Below, piece by piece: positions 22,233 through 34,489 of a stretch of 64,000 nt of DNA. The DNA is from Helianthus annuus (Eukaryota; Streptophyta; Magnoliopsida; Asterales; Asteraceae). The stretch is taken from contig NC_035436.2 of assembly GCF_002127325.2 (NCBI RefSeq), forward strand, positions 24,083,112 to 24,147,111, written 5' to 3'. A program made the position numbers and the translations under genes. The notes under the pieces are model-generated. The model saw only the letters and a program-made list of their open reading frames with translations. It had not been told where the DNA came from and ran no database searches. Within the stretch, counting starts at the first letter, position 1, and the number at the start of each line of letters is the position of its first letter.

Positions 22233-25224
22233 TGTCACACTCCCAAAATCCACCATGCGGAGTATCACCGCTTGGAGGCGTGACATGACCAGGATCAAGA
22301 CACCAATCATATTGAACAATGTATTTAAGATAGATAAAATCCAACCACACAATACAATTGGCGATCAAAATCTAGATAACCAAGTTCAAATTAAACAGCG
22401 GAAGCATAAAACGTGAAACCAAAACATAAGTCTTATAAGTTCATAAAGTTCAAATATTAAGCACGGGGCATAACAATCCATATCTCACAACGACCTCCTC
22501 CTCGTGTAAGCTCCATAAGCATCTAACGACCTATAAGGCATGTAACAACGAGTCAACAACAAAGTTGAGTGAGTTCACAGTTGGTTGTTTAGTTTTAAGT
22601 TGTTTCCGAAAACATGGTTTGTCTTTTGCTGGCTTACTTGCCGTGGCGGTTACCCCATAGTTGAAAATATGATTAACCAGTTCCTTCTTTATTACCCAAA
22701 CCATATCCATAATCAGTGGGGGCTTCCCCATGTGAACCACTAGATCGTTACCATATCGACTACTAACGAAAGTAAGTTGTGCCCTACGTCAATGTCTATT
22801 ATCATTGACAGTTTGCCATAGTCCATTAGTACACGCCCGTCCGACTGGCACGGTGTGAGGTTTGTTAAACCTAATAGCGCTATTAACTAATGACCCGCTC
22901 GCCATTGGCCTCGGCGATTAAGTCGATATAAAATGAGGGACTTAATGATAGAGTTTTGTCTAGTAAGTTTTAAGGTTGTTGTCCTACCCAAGGAGGACGA
23001 ACGTACGTATTCTACCCAAGGAGAATACGCAGGATTAATATTGGCATCCTACCCATGGAGGATGGCGGTACATATCCTACCCAAGGAGGATATGTAGGTT
23101 CCGTTTTAATTCTTTAATCCCATTCACAACCACCGAGAATCCCATGCCTTAGAAAGTGTGTGAACTCACCTTGGTTTGCTCGGTTAGATTAGTTACTCTA
23201 AAAATCAGGAAATCAAGCACGTCCTAATAAGGTACAGATAATAATCAGTTTCTTGTGCATGCATAACACGCATCCTACGTACGGTTTATCTACTCATTAC
23301 TTCTATCACGTACCACACAATTCTAATGTCAAGGTATTTTGTTAAGTTATATTATTTTACCCTAAAATAATATAACTATCTCACAAAATAAACAAATATC
23401 CACACAAGTGTTCTAGTATAAAATATATATTCTAAATATATTTATCCATTTTACTTGTAAAAATCAACCTCCGATACTTTGTATTTTTGTAACAGAACTC
23501 ATGGCGAAGTTTATTTTGAAAAAACAAAGTTAAAACATATTTGTAAACACTTGTTAGAAGAATAATTTCTAAGTGTTGGAATTTTTAGAAAATTTCGCCA
23601 TAGTTTCCTTTGTAAATGGAGGCGTCCATGCTAATAAGCATATCATTTTCTTTTCCAAAAATCATTCAACAATCAACAACAATTTACCAAGAGCAAACTA
23701 TTCCATTTACAAGCCAACATGAACTTGATATCCCATAAAAACGCGTAGTAACTTGGTGAGGCGTTTAGTGGGTTTAGTTACTCTCCAAAGTGTGTTTACT
23801 TTATTTAAAATCTCATTCTCGGGATTTTTAGATGTTCACAACTTGTGAACATATTTTACAAAAATATTTATTTTCAACATTTTCATGTGTCACTAGTATC
23901 CATATACTTACTTTATTTCCAAATTAGTGTAAGGATCATGATCTTTCAAAACCGTCTTTTAGACTTGGTTTATTTAGGAAAATCATTTACAAGTTTTAGA
24001 TCTACAAGATCACTAGATCACTTTGTTTGTTATTTTACAAGAAATCATTTGTCACCAAGTTCATGTCTAAATATGGAGGTGATTCTTTTATGTAAACCCC
24101 TAATCACCTCCTACTTGTTAAATCATGTTTTTAATTATAAGTTAACAAGTTTCATATAATGATCAACAACATATTTCTAGTAATCAACGAGCAAGCATCA
24201 ACCTACACCAAACAACATTATACTAGCATTATTTCATCATGTTTCATCTATTTTTCATATTATGTAAAGCTTTATGTTCAAGACTTATGTACATGATCTT
24301 TAGTATTCTTGTAAATTTCAACATAATATATCTATTAGCCACAAAAACATGAAGTATCAAGAGTGTAAAGAAGTCTTACAACTAGCTTAAAGCTAGGGAA
24401 GATCACAAGTGAAAATGTAGAGGATAATAGCAAACGAAGGTGGTCCTTCAAGTTCCGTGAGTTCCACACTCCGTAATTCACCTTCGTGCACCTTAGGATG
24501 GCCTTATATTGTATGAGTGAAAAATCGAAAATGGTGAGTGGTGCAAGGGGGTGCTCGGCCGAAGCTATGGAGGAGAGGGAGAAGAAAATGCGGTGGTGAT
24601 TAAGTGAAGGAGGTGATGTGTTTATTTAAACATAAACTCTATTACTCAATGGTCAATGTGTCTACAAAAGTACATGACAAATCTTCACCATATCCAAGAG
24701 AAGATTAGGAAGATATTAGGAAGATTGCAATCCTTGAGTGGGGCCATGCTTGGGGACGGTTCAAGTAAGGGGGGGGGGGTAAGTTGTAAAATGTTGTGGT
24801 AAGTGGTGATTAATTAGGGGTTAAGTGGTAAAAGTTTAGTGTTTAGTATGTACCATGTGTTATATAGTGTGTTTAAGTGTTCGGGAACCAAGACTAGCTC
24901 AGAAAAATAAAAACAATGCTTCTTGCAATATTTTAGTGTTCCGGGAAATGTCCGGTTGTTCGGTTAGATACCGTTCCGTTAAGGTGCTAAGTTATTCCGT
25001 ATAGTGTCATATATATATCTTTTTGTAACACTTTTAATTCCCAACACTTTGGAAAGCATACAGGATCATTTAGTTAATTTTCTGCACAAGACTAGTATGT
25101 TAAAAAGCACATGTAAGTATGACACAGTAATCAGAAAGCAGTTAAGTAATTCAGCACAATCATCAAGCACTTTAATTATCATTAATAAATCGTACGGATA
25201 CATGTAATTATGAGGGTTGTCACA
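22233..25224 (-). repeat. 3' LTR of the Tekay-like element
   Basis: 2992 bp, bounded by TGTCACAC and TTGTCACA on the + strand, matching 29962-32952 along its whole length. It includes the quartet of small hairpins at 22981-23091. Confidence 0.9.
22981..23091. repeat. four short stem-loops with covarying stems in the LTR
   Basis: The four 18-mers are GTCCTACCCAAGGAGGAC, ATTCTACCCAAGGAGAAT, ATCCTACCCATGGAGGAT and ATCCTACCCAAGGAGGAT, starting at 22981, 23009, 23046 and 23074. The stem sequences differ (GTCCT/AGGAC, ATTCT/AGAAT, ATCCT/AGGAT), yet each still pairs. The other LTR has the set at 30710-30820, with the last one damaged. Confidence 0.85.
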
Positions 25225-25281
25225 TTCTCCCCTTGTTAAGAAAATTTCATCCCAAAATTTAGCACGTGGTTACTGAGGAAG

Positions 25282-26500
25282 CTAGTTAAGTTGCGTGGTT
25301 TCCTGGTTTTCCTGGGGTGTCACATCATCCCCCCGTTGGTTGGGAATTTCGTCCCGAAATTCCGCAGTAGCTTCAGCCTCAGTAGTGGTTGCACTTTTCT
25401 TAAACAACTGGAGATACTTGAGTTTCATTTGGTCTTCTCGTTCCCAGTATACTCTGGGCCACGACGGGAGTTCCGACGAACTCGAACAAGGGGTATTCTG
25501 GTACACTTGAGGACCTTAACATCTCGGTCAGTAATCTCTACTGGTTCCTCGACGAATCGCAGCTGGTCATCGATAGTGAGCTCCTTGAGAGGAACTATGA
25601 GGGTCTCATCTGACAGGCACTTCTTCAGATTCGACACATGGAATACGTTGTGAACTCCACTGAGTTCTTCGGGTAGATTCAACTTGTAAGCGACTTTGCC
25701 AATTTTCTCAATAATTTCGAACGGTCCGACATAACACGGATTGAGTTTGCCTCGTTTGCCAAAACGAACTACATCTTTCCAAGGTGAGACTTTAAGTAGC
25801 ACTCGATCCCCAACCTGGAACTCGAGTGGTTTCCTGCGCTTATCAGCATAGCTTTTCTGACGGTCACGAGCTGCCGCCATTCGTTGTCGTATTTGAGCAA
25901 TCCTCTCGGTTGTATCGACTACAAGTTCTGGGCCTGTGATTTGACTGTCGCCAACCTCTGCCCAACAAAGAGGTGATCGGCACTTCCGTCCGTACAATGC
26001 CTCGAATGGAGCGGCCTGGATACTGGTGTGGTAACTGTTGTTATATGAAAACTCCACTAACGGGAGGTGTTTTTCCCAGCCATTGCCAAAGTCGATTACA
26101 CATGCCCGAAGCATATCTTCAAGGGTTTGGATGGTGCATTCAGATTGCCCATCCGTCTGTGGATGATATGCCGTGCTCATATCTAATCGAGAACCAAAGG
26201 ACTTGTGCATAGCTTGCCACAACTCGGATGTAAAACGTGAGTCACGATCAGAAATGATAGAGGTTGGCACTTCGTGCCTTGATACTACTTCCTTTAGGTA
26301 GACGTCTGCTAGAGTGGAAAACTTATCCGTTTCCTTGATAGCCAGGAAATGTGCAGACTTGGTCAGTCGATCCACGATCACCCAAATGGTATCATTTCCG
26401 CGTTGAGATCTAGGCAGACCAGTAACGAAATCCATGGAAATTTGCTCCCATTTCCATTTAGGTATCTCTGGTTGTTGAAGTGGGCCTGATGGTTTCTGTA
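25282..26500 (-). pseudogene. integrase, catalytic core and C-terminal part (pol fragment)
   Basis: Leftward open frame with [20 protein letters not shown] (first Asp of DDE), SDRDSRFTS (second Asp), then [19 protein letters not shown] with the Glu in TLE, the core of a retroviral-type integrase. The C-terminal [11 protein letters not shown] and [19 protein letters not shown] text is the Ty3/gypsy GPF/Y-like module. A frameshift near 25450 separates the last part ([14 protein letters not shown] and following, to 25282), and another near 26490 separates it from the zinc-binding domain. Part of one broken polyprotein; not translatable as a whole. Confidence 0.85.
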
Positions 26501-27283
26501 TTCGACCTTGACCCTAGCACAAGTCAAGCATTTACTGACGTAGGTTGCTATGTTGGCTTTCATACTAGGCCACCAATACGTAGTCTTTAGGTCGTGGTAC
26601 ATCTTATCCGAACCAGGATGTACTGAATAACGAGACTTATGTGCTTCATCCATCACAAGCTCGCATAAGTTTCCACATAGTGGAACCCAGATGCGACCTG
26701 TTACGTAGTAAGCGCCATCTTCCTTTTGTTCTAACTGTTTCCTTGATCCTCGCAGGGACTCAGCCCTGATGTTTTGTGCTTTCAATGCTTCGACCTGAGC
26801 ATCACGAATTTGAGCGGGAAGGTTAGAGTGAATGGTAAGCTGTAACGCACGTACACGTTTAGGTGTAGAATCCTTTCGACTGAGGGCGTCAGCCACAACA
26901 TTGGCCTTACCCGGATGATATTTGATAGCGCATTCATAATCATTCAACAGCTCGACCAATCGGCGTTGTCGCATGTTTAACTCCTTTTGCATGAAGACAT
27001 GCTCGAGACTCCTGTGATCGGTGTAAATGGTGCACTTGGTACCGTACAGGTAATGTCTCCATATCTTAAGTGCGAAAACAACTGCTCCCAATTCCAAGTC
27101 GTGCGTAGTGTAGTTCCTTTCGTGAACCTTAAGTTGGCGTGATGCGTAGGCAATGACCTTGTCACGTTGCATCAACACGCAACCAAGTCCTTGGATGGAA
27201 GCGTCGCAATAAACCACAAAATCATCTGTGCCTTCAGGCAATGAGAGGATAGGCGCGCTACAAAGTCTATCTTTTAAGTGCTA
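26378..27283 (-). pseudogene. RNase H and integrase zinc-binding domain (pol fragment)
   Basis: Leftward frame with RNase H residues in [15 protein letters not shown] (Asp), [20 protein letters not shown] (Glu), YTDHRSLEH (Asp) and [10 protein letters not shown] (Asp), then an integrase HHCC finger ([16 protein letters not shown] and CLTCARV). The link to RT is interrupted by an in-frame TAG (complement at 27281-27283). After about 26500 the frame slips by one base relative to the downstream integrase core. Confidence 0.85.
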
Positions 27284-28078
27284 AAATGCGGACTCCTGTG
27301 CATCACCCCAATGATAGGTGACACCCTTCTGAGTCAATGAAGTGAGAGGTTGCGCAATCTTGGAGAAATCTTTGATGAATCGTCTGTAGTAGCCTGCCAA
27401 ACCCAAGAATTGGCGGATTTCTGTTGGTGTACGGGGTGCAGGCCAGTTCTTGATCGAGTCGACCTTGGATGGATCAACATGAATCCCATCCTTGTTTACC
27501 ACGTGGCCTAGAAAGTGGACTTGGCGAAGCCAGAAGTCACATTTAAAAAATTTAGCATACAACTGCTCTGTTCGAAGAAGTTCCAGAATAAGCCTCAAGT
27601 GTTGCTCGTGTTCTTCCTGACTCTTCGAATAGATCAGGATGTTGTCAATGAAAACTATGACAGACTTATCCAGGTAAGGTTTGCACACTTGGTTCATGAG
27701 ATCCATGAAGACCTCAGGTGCATTCGTCAATCCAAAAGGCATAACCAGAAACTCGTAATGCCCATAACGAGTCCTGAATGCTGTTTTAGAGATATCCTCG
27801 TCTCGGACTCTCAGTTGATGGTAACCTGACCTCTGGTCAATCTTGGAATAGAAACTTGACCCTTGCAACTGGTCGAATAGGTCATCAATACGTGGGAGAG
27901 GATAACGATTCTTCACGGTCACCTTGTTGAGTTCGCGATAGTCAATACACATTCTAAAGGTACCGTCTTTCTTCTTTGCAAATAACACTGGAGCTCCCCT
28001 AGGCGAAGAGCTAGGGCGAATAAAACCCTTGTCCAAGAGCTCTTGTAGTTGCGAGGACAGTTCTTCAAGTGGGTTCGG
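27281..28078 (-). pseudogene. reverse transcriptase domain (pol fragment) with altered active site
   Basis: Leftward frame from [20 protein letters not shown] through [14 protein letters not shown], the [13 protein letters not shown] block with a catalytic Asp, and [15 protein letters not shown]. The FxDD active-site box reads [10 protein letters not shown]: the second Asp is Asn (codon complement at 27641-27643). [20 protein letters not shown] ends the thumb/connection before the TAG at 27281. Homology to the RT N-terminus stops abruptly at about 28078. With the DN change the enzyme is expected to be inactive. Confidence 0.85.
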
Positions 28079-29945
28079 ATGTCGTCAAAGAACATAAGGG
28101 ACATATCTATCGTGTCTGGGGATCCATATCAGCCATATCAAGATCAAGGAAAAGTACCCGGGGTATCAACATATTCATGGCCCAATGCTCACTGAGTAAC
28201 GTTCATAGAGCGTAACTTGTCCAAGCGAGTGTCCGCGGGGAACACGTTTAAGATCGTAGGGTTCAAAGTATAACGTGTATGGGTGGGGAAACATGAGAAA
28301 GGGTAGCCGCGATCGATGAATGAGCGTTTAATAAAGTTGGGTATAGTTAGGATAAAGTATGCCATTGATCGAATATAGCTGTCACGGGATTAAATCAATC
28401 AGAACAAGAATTCAACATAGCAGCATGATTGTCGTACAAATGTGTAGTGTTAAGATTCACTAAGACTTCCATCAAAAGTCGTCGGACTCGCCCACATGCG
28501 ATGGAGGAACAATTCACCTGAATCCATGAACTTAGGTGGGTTTGTGATTCATCAAGTAAGCAACCAAGTTAGGAGGAGTTCCTTGGGTTGTGCGAATGAA
28601 TCCAAAATACGTCTGCGTAGTCGTGAGGTTCCAAAGGAAAGACGCGAAAATGTGTTCAAGAGAGTATGATCGTATCAACAATACATCACCACCCTCAAGG
28701 TTTCAAGGAGTGATCACTAATGATCAGAGATCGAGCCTTCCAAATTCTCTAAGCGAGTGCGTGTTCGTTTCGGTATCTCAACATGGAGTAACGAGAACGA
28801 AATGTCACTGTGGTAAGGGAGTGATGGTTTGATCTAAGCCAATGGTAGGAATTTGGACGTATCATTAATCAATAATCGTGTGTCGGTGCAAGAGCTAGTG
28901 TAAAGATCCTGCATATTTAAGAAAAACTATCATGAAATTATAGTACGTCTCTTGTAGTGTAAGGTGGATCAGGTAACATATAAATTATCGTGTTCGCCGG
29001 TGGGTTGAGTGATCCATATCTCCGTCCCCAAATGTCCTGAAGACTATTTCACCAGTAATGGTATTCATTCGCTGAGTTGGGTATACGAGAGAGCTAATAA
29101 ACCATCCAACAGGGTGATAAGGTAGTCTTGTGATTGGTGAAAAATCGTGGTATGGTTGTTGGCGTTTTGTTAAATCAGTTGCCAATCGAAGAAACAGGGA
29201 ATTAATGAGGTTTATGCAAGAATCGAGCGAAATAGGGGTCCACCAATAACAGAAGAATTTAACCAAGTAATCTGTTGCTTAGAAGCAATTCTAGTAGTGA
29301 GGTGTGGCGGCACGACACAAATAGGGAGGTTTGTTGCATCGTGGTTACGGAAGTACATCACTTGTTCAAAACAGAATTTGGTTGGTAGGGTTGCGAGTTG
29401 CAAAACGACAAACGCGTGTAACCGTGGCTGCTTCGTTTCTGGTAACGACGACCGGTGGAGATGACGAGGTTCATCAACAGGGATGTGCGGGTATAGTTCT
29501 CCTAACCCCGAGTTCGTTTGTGCCAGGTCTGGTCTTCGTGAATGTTGACGTACAAACCGAATGTACGGAGGGTCAAATGGCGACGTCAGGTCGAGATAGC
29601 GTATGAATAGATAGAACGTATATAAGATTGTCGTAGCAGGATGATGAGAAATCAGAAAGGGGTTTGACCACAACTTGTCGAATAATTAAACAATTGTGTG
29701 TCATAAAGGACGCAGTAGGGCTGACAGGCAGCATGCTACTATTCTAAATAAACATACTATAAACAACACATTACACAAAAGTGATCTAGCAAGTAGGCAA
29801 TATAAACTTAAATCACATCACCTAAAGTGTTGAGCCTTGCACGTGGAGCGAAGCGTCGTTGTGGATCGTTGAGCACTGTATAGGTTATAGTCTGGTTTTG
29901 TCAAAAAGCTTTTCCCTTTTTAAAACCAAGTTCGCTATAACCAAT
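28079..29945 (-). other. 5' internal region of the Tekay-like element, no gag seen
   Basis: This lies between the primer site and the RT fragment, where gag and protease belong. Only short open frames occur (for example 28985-29266 and 29212-29673 leftward) and none has a capsid, zinc-knuckle or protease motif. It is either untranslated leader plus decayed sequence or a replacement of gag. Confidence 0.6.
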
Positions 29946-29958
29946 GGCTCTGATACCA
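29946..29958 (-). other. primer binding site (initiator-Met tRNA type)
   Basis: Complement TGGTATCAGAGCC lies three bases inside the 5' LTR, matching the 3' end of plant initiator methionine tRNA. Confidence 0.9.
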
Positions 29959-29961
29959 ATC

Positions 29962-32952
29962 TGTCACACCCCCAAAATCCACCATGCAGAGTATCACCGG
30001 TTGGAGGCGTGAGATGACTAGGATCAAGCCACCAATCATATTGAACAATGTATATAAGATAGATAAAATCCAACCACACAATATAATTGGTGATCAAAAT
30101 CCAGATAACCAAGTTTAAATTAAACAGCGGAAGCATAAAACGTGTAACCAAAACATAAGTCTTATAAGTTCATAAAGTTCAAATATTAAGCACGGGGCAT
30201 AACAGTCCATATCTCACAACGACCTCCTCCTAATGCAAGCTCCATAAGCATCTAACGACCTGTATGGCATGTAACAACGAGTCAACAACAAAGTTGAGTG
30301 AGTTCACAGTTGGTTGTTTAGTTTTAAGTTGTTTCCGAAAACATGGTTTGTCTTTTGCTGGCTTACTTGCCGTCGGGGTTACCCCATAGTTGAAAATATG
30401 ATTAACCAGTTACTTCTTTATTACCCAAACCATATCCATAATCAGTGGGGGCTTCCCCATGTGAACCACTAGACCGTTACCATATCGACTACTAACGAAA
30501 GTAAGTTGTGCCCTACGTCAATGTCTATCATCATTGACAGTTTGCCATAGTCCATTAGTACACGCCCGTCCGACTGGCACAGTGTGAGGTTTGTTAAACC
30601 TAATAGCGCTATTAACTAATGACCCACTCGCCATTGGCCTCGGCGATTAAGTCGATATAAAATGAGGGACTTAATGATAGAGTTTTGTCTAGCAAGTTTT
30701 AAGGTTGTTGTCCTACCCAAGGAGGACGAACGTACGTATTCTACCCAAGGAGAATACGCAGGATTAATATTGGCATCCTACCCATGGAGGATGGCGGTAC
30801 ATATCCTACCCAAGGATGATATGTAGGTTCCGTTTTAATTCTTTAATCCCATTCCCAACCACCGGGAATCCCATGCCTTAGAAAGTGTGTGAACTCACCT
30901 TGGTTTGCTCGGTTAGATTAGTTACTCTAAAAATCAGGAAATCAAGCACGTCCTAATAAGGTACAGATAATAATCAGTTTCTCGTGCATGCATAACACGC
31001 ATCCTATGTACGGTTTATCTACTCATTACTTCTATCACGTACCACACAATTCTAATGTCAAGGTATTTTGTTAAGTTATATTATTTTACCCTAAAATAAT
31101 ATAACTATCTCACAAAATAAACAAATATCCACACAAGTGTTCTAGTATAAAATATATATTCTAAATATATTTATCCATTTTACTTGTAAAAATCAACCTC
31201 CGATACTTTGTATTTTTGTAACAAAACTCATGGCGAAGTTTATTTTGAAAAACAAAGTTAAAACATATTTGTAAACACTTGTTAGAAGAATAATTTCTAA
31301 GTGTTGGAATTTTTAGAAAATTTCGCCGTAGTTTCCTTTGTAAATGGAGGCGTCCATGCTAATAAGCATATCATTTTCTTTTCCAAAAATCATTCAATAA
31401 TCAACAACAATTTACCAAGAGCAAACTATTCCATTTACAAGCCAACATGAACTTGATATCCCATAAAAACGCGTAGTAACTTGGTGAGGCGTTTAGTGGG
31501 TTTAGTTACTCTCCAAAGTGTGTTTACTTTATTTAAAATCTCATTCTCGGGATTTTTAGATGTTGAACATATTTTACAAAAATATTTATTTTCAACATTT
31601 TCATGTGTCACTAGTATCCATATACTTACTTTATTTCCAAATTAGTGTAAGGATCATGATCTTTCAAAACCGTCTTTTAGACTTGGTTTATTTAGGAAAA
31701 TCATTTACAAGTTTTAGATCTACAAGATCACTAGATCACTTTGTTTGTTATTTTACAAGAAATCATTTGTCACCAAGTTCATGTCTAAATATGGAGGTGA
31801 TTCTTTTATGTAAACCCCTAATCACCTCCTACTTGTTAAATCATGTTTTTAATCATAAGTTAACAAGTTTCATATAATGATCAACAACATATTTCTAGTA
31901 ATCAACGAGCAAGCATCAACCTACACCAAATAACATTATACTAGCATTATTTCATCATGTTTCATCTATTTTTCATATTATGTAAAGCTTTATGTTCAAG
32001 ACTTATGTGCATGATCTTTAGTGTTCTTGTAAATTTCAACATAATATATCTATTATCCACTAAAAACATGAAGTATCAAGAGTGTAAAGAAGTCTTACAA
32101 CTAGCTTAAAGCTAGGGAAGATCACAAGTGAAAATGTAGAGGATAATAGCAAACGAAGGTGGTCCTTCAAGTTCCGTGAGTTCCACACTCCGTAATTCAC
32201 CTTCGTGCACCTTAGGATGGCCTTGGATTGTATGAGTGAAAAATCGAAAACGGTGAGTGGTGCAAGGGGTGCTCAGCCGAAGCTATGGAGGAGAGGGAGA
32301 AGAAAATGTGGTGGTGATTAAGTGAAGGAGGTGATGTGTTTATTTAAACATAAACTCTATTACTCAATGGTCAATGTGTCTACAAAAGTACATGACAAAT
32401 CTTGACCATATCCAAGAGAAGATTAGGAAGATATTAGGAAGATTGCAATCCTTGAGTGGGGCCATGCTTGGGGACGGTTCTAGCAAGGGGGGGGGTAAGA
32501 TGTAAAATGTTGTGGTAAGTGGTGATTAATTAGGGGTTAAGTGGTAAAAGTTTAGTGTTTAGTATGTACCATGTGTTATATAGTGTGTTTAAGTGTCCGG
32601 GAACCAAGACTAGCTCAGAAAAATAAAAACAATGCTTCTTGCAATATTTTAGTGTTCCGGGAAATGTCCGGTTGTTCGGTTAGATACCGTTCCGTTAAGG
32701 TGCTAAGTTATTCCGTATAGTGTCCTATATATATATATATATATATCTTTTTGTAACACTTTTAATTCCCAACACTTAGGAAAGCATACAGGATCATTTA
32801 GTCAATTTTTTGCACTAGACTAGTATGTTAAAAAGCACATGTAAGTATGACACAGTAATCAGAAAGCAGTTAAGTAATTCAGCACAGTCATCAACCACTT
32901 TAATTATCATTAATAAATCGTACGGATACATGTAATTATGAGGGTTGTCACA
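29962..32952 (-). repeat. 5' LTR of the Tekay-like element
   Basis: Partner of 22233-25224. The hairpin quartet is at 30710-30820. A TA microsatellite at about 32728-32746 is longer than in the other LTR. Confidence 0.9.
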
Positions 32953-33172
32953 TTGGTTCAACCTTGGTTCGAAACCCTAGATCTAGTTGAACTGGTCTGT
33001 ATCCACCATTATCGCTATTTTTCGAATATGAAACCTCCACATCCATGACTAGAGTTTGATAAAGATTTGGGGGTTATGGTTTCAGAAGAAGATGTAATGG
33101 TGAGGGTTGTTGGCGGTGGTCGGTGGTTGATGTGGGGTGGAGTGGCAGTGGTGGTGGTGGTGGTGCTTGTTG

Positions 33173-33324
33173 CAAGGGCGTAGCTTAAGAGGGGCCGGGA
33201 GGGGTGCCCGACCCCCCGAACTTTTCGCTCATTAGTGTTATATATGTAGTTTTCGTATAGAAATTTTTGGGTATATACGTTTTCGACCCCCCCTCCCCTT
33301 TTTCATGGTCAAGCTTCGCCACTG
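33173..33324 (+). mobile_element. small MITE, copy 1
   Basis: About 150 bp from CAAGGGCGTAGCTTAAGAGG to AAGCTTCGCCACTG, with text AAATTTTTGGGTATATACGT. It lies inside the right interior of the split foldback element. Copy 2 is at 34336-34489 in the opposite orientation. Confidence 0.75.
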
Positions 33325-34335
33325 GCTTGTTGGCGGTGTTGTGTTTGTGGGGATGGGGTTGTTCGTGGTGGCTGGTGATTAGAAGAGAGAGAAGAGAGAT
33401 GAGGGAGTGTATGTATGTGATGTGTTATATATTGTATGCATATATTATAAATTAAAATTAAAATATCTTTATTGGTAAATTATCAAAATATCCTTACTTT
33501 CATATGACAAGTTACTAAAATACCCTTCTATTTAACAGACATTTCTAATGGAGTCACTGTCGGGGAGCAAATTGGAAAAAAAGTAGTAACTACGGGGAGC
33601 AAAATGTCTATTTATAAAGGATTGAGGCAAAACCGTTAAAATAACCAAACCACAGGGAGCAAAACGGAAGTTTACTCTTTATTTTTTTAAAACATGTATC
33701 AGTATGGTATACACTGTTTAAGACATTTATGATGATATGTAAACACATAGTGTTTAAATGAAACGTGTTCGTATATTTCATGGATACAATGGTCGGTGAA
33801 AGTAGCATCCTTCGGAAATCCATGGAAAAATATGGCACAGGGAAATCGCGTTCGTGAATCCTTCAGTAGACTTGAAGGCTTCTTCATGACCCCACCAAGG
33901 TTTTTTTAGCCGGAATTCTATCCCACGATATCCAACAAATTTTGGAGGTTGTTGCGTTGCCTCCCCATAAGGTAAAATGATGCAGTTTCACGTGCGATTC
34001 AAATGGCTCAGTAACAATTGATAATTATATGTCTCAAAAGGAACTAAAAGGTTCAAAAACAAAGTTCTTATAAATTCAATTCAATCGAAACTGACTAAAC
34101 AAAAACCCTAGACATCCTATTTATATGATAGGAGCCATAATTTAAAAGGAAACAAAATAACAAAATAATATTTGATATCCCTGCATCATAAAATGTTGTG
34201 GTCCAACAAAAAAATGTATATAGATAATAAAATATATCAAAGGGCTTGTAGCCTGGTAGCATCAAAGTGTATTAAAGGGGTTGCTCTCATAAGTGGTGTG
34301 TGTTCTAGTCCCGTAGTGAACATTGATATAATATT

Positions 34336-34489
34336 CAGTGGCGAAGTTTGACAATGAAGAGAAGGGGGGGGGGGGTCGAAAACGTATATACCCAAAAATT
34401 TCTATACAAAAACAACATATATAACACTACTGAACAAAAAGTTCGAGGAGTCGGACGCCCTCACTGGCCCCTCTTAAGATGCGCCCCTG
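34336..34489 (-). mobile_element. small MITE, copy 2
   Basis: Reads CAGTGGCGAAGTTTGACAAT to CTTAAGATGCGCCCCTG, the reverse of copy 1, with a G run of about 12 bases. The flanks 33678-34335 and 34490-34895 hold no gene I can support. Confidence 0.75.

Larger units (their letters stand above)
22233..32952 (-). mobile_element. Tekay-like Ty3/gypsy LTR retrotransposon, defective
   Basis: Two direct LTRs of about 3 kb flank 4.7 kb of internal DNA. Reading leftward, the LTR starts TGTGACAACC and ends GGTGTGACA. The primer site GGCTCTGATACCA (complement, 29946-29958) is the initiator-methionine tRNA type, and a purine tract AACAAGGGGAGAA precedes the 3' LTR. Internal order is RT, RNase H, integrase, the Ty3/gypsy order; the integrase C-terminal text is Tekay/Del-like. 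No gag or protease could be found between the primer site and RT. GGTTCAAC occurs on both flanks (22225-22232 and 32955-32962) but with two extra bases on the right, so the duplication is imperfect. The LTRs differ by roughly 1-2 percent by eye. Confidence 0.88.
21474..33677. mobile_element. foldback element split by a Tekay-like retrotransposon
   Basis: The left arm (GAGTAAATTTTTGTTTTGCT, then CATGTGGTTTAATCG, about 21474-21710) is matched by an inverted right arm (about 33470-33677, ending GGAAGTTTACTC). Between the arms are about 500 bp and 500 bp of interior, including GTGGTGG-rich text and CTAGGGTTCCGATCC, split at 22232/32953 by a 10.7 kb LTR retrotransposon. Without that insertion the element is about 1.5 kb. 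Confidence 0.75.

Noticed and set aside
22225..32962. Perfect target duplication for the Tekay-like element
   Set aside because: GGTTCAAC is present on both flanks, but two extra bases separate it from the right LTR end, so a clean five-base duplication cannot be claimed.
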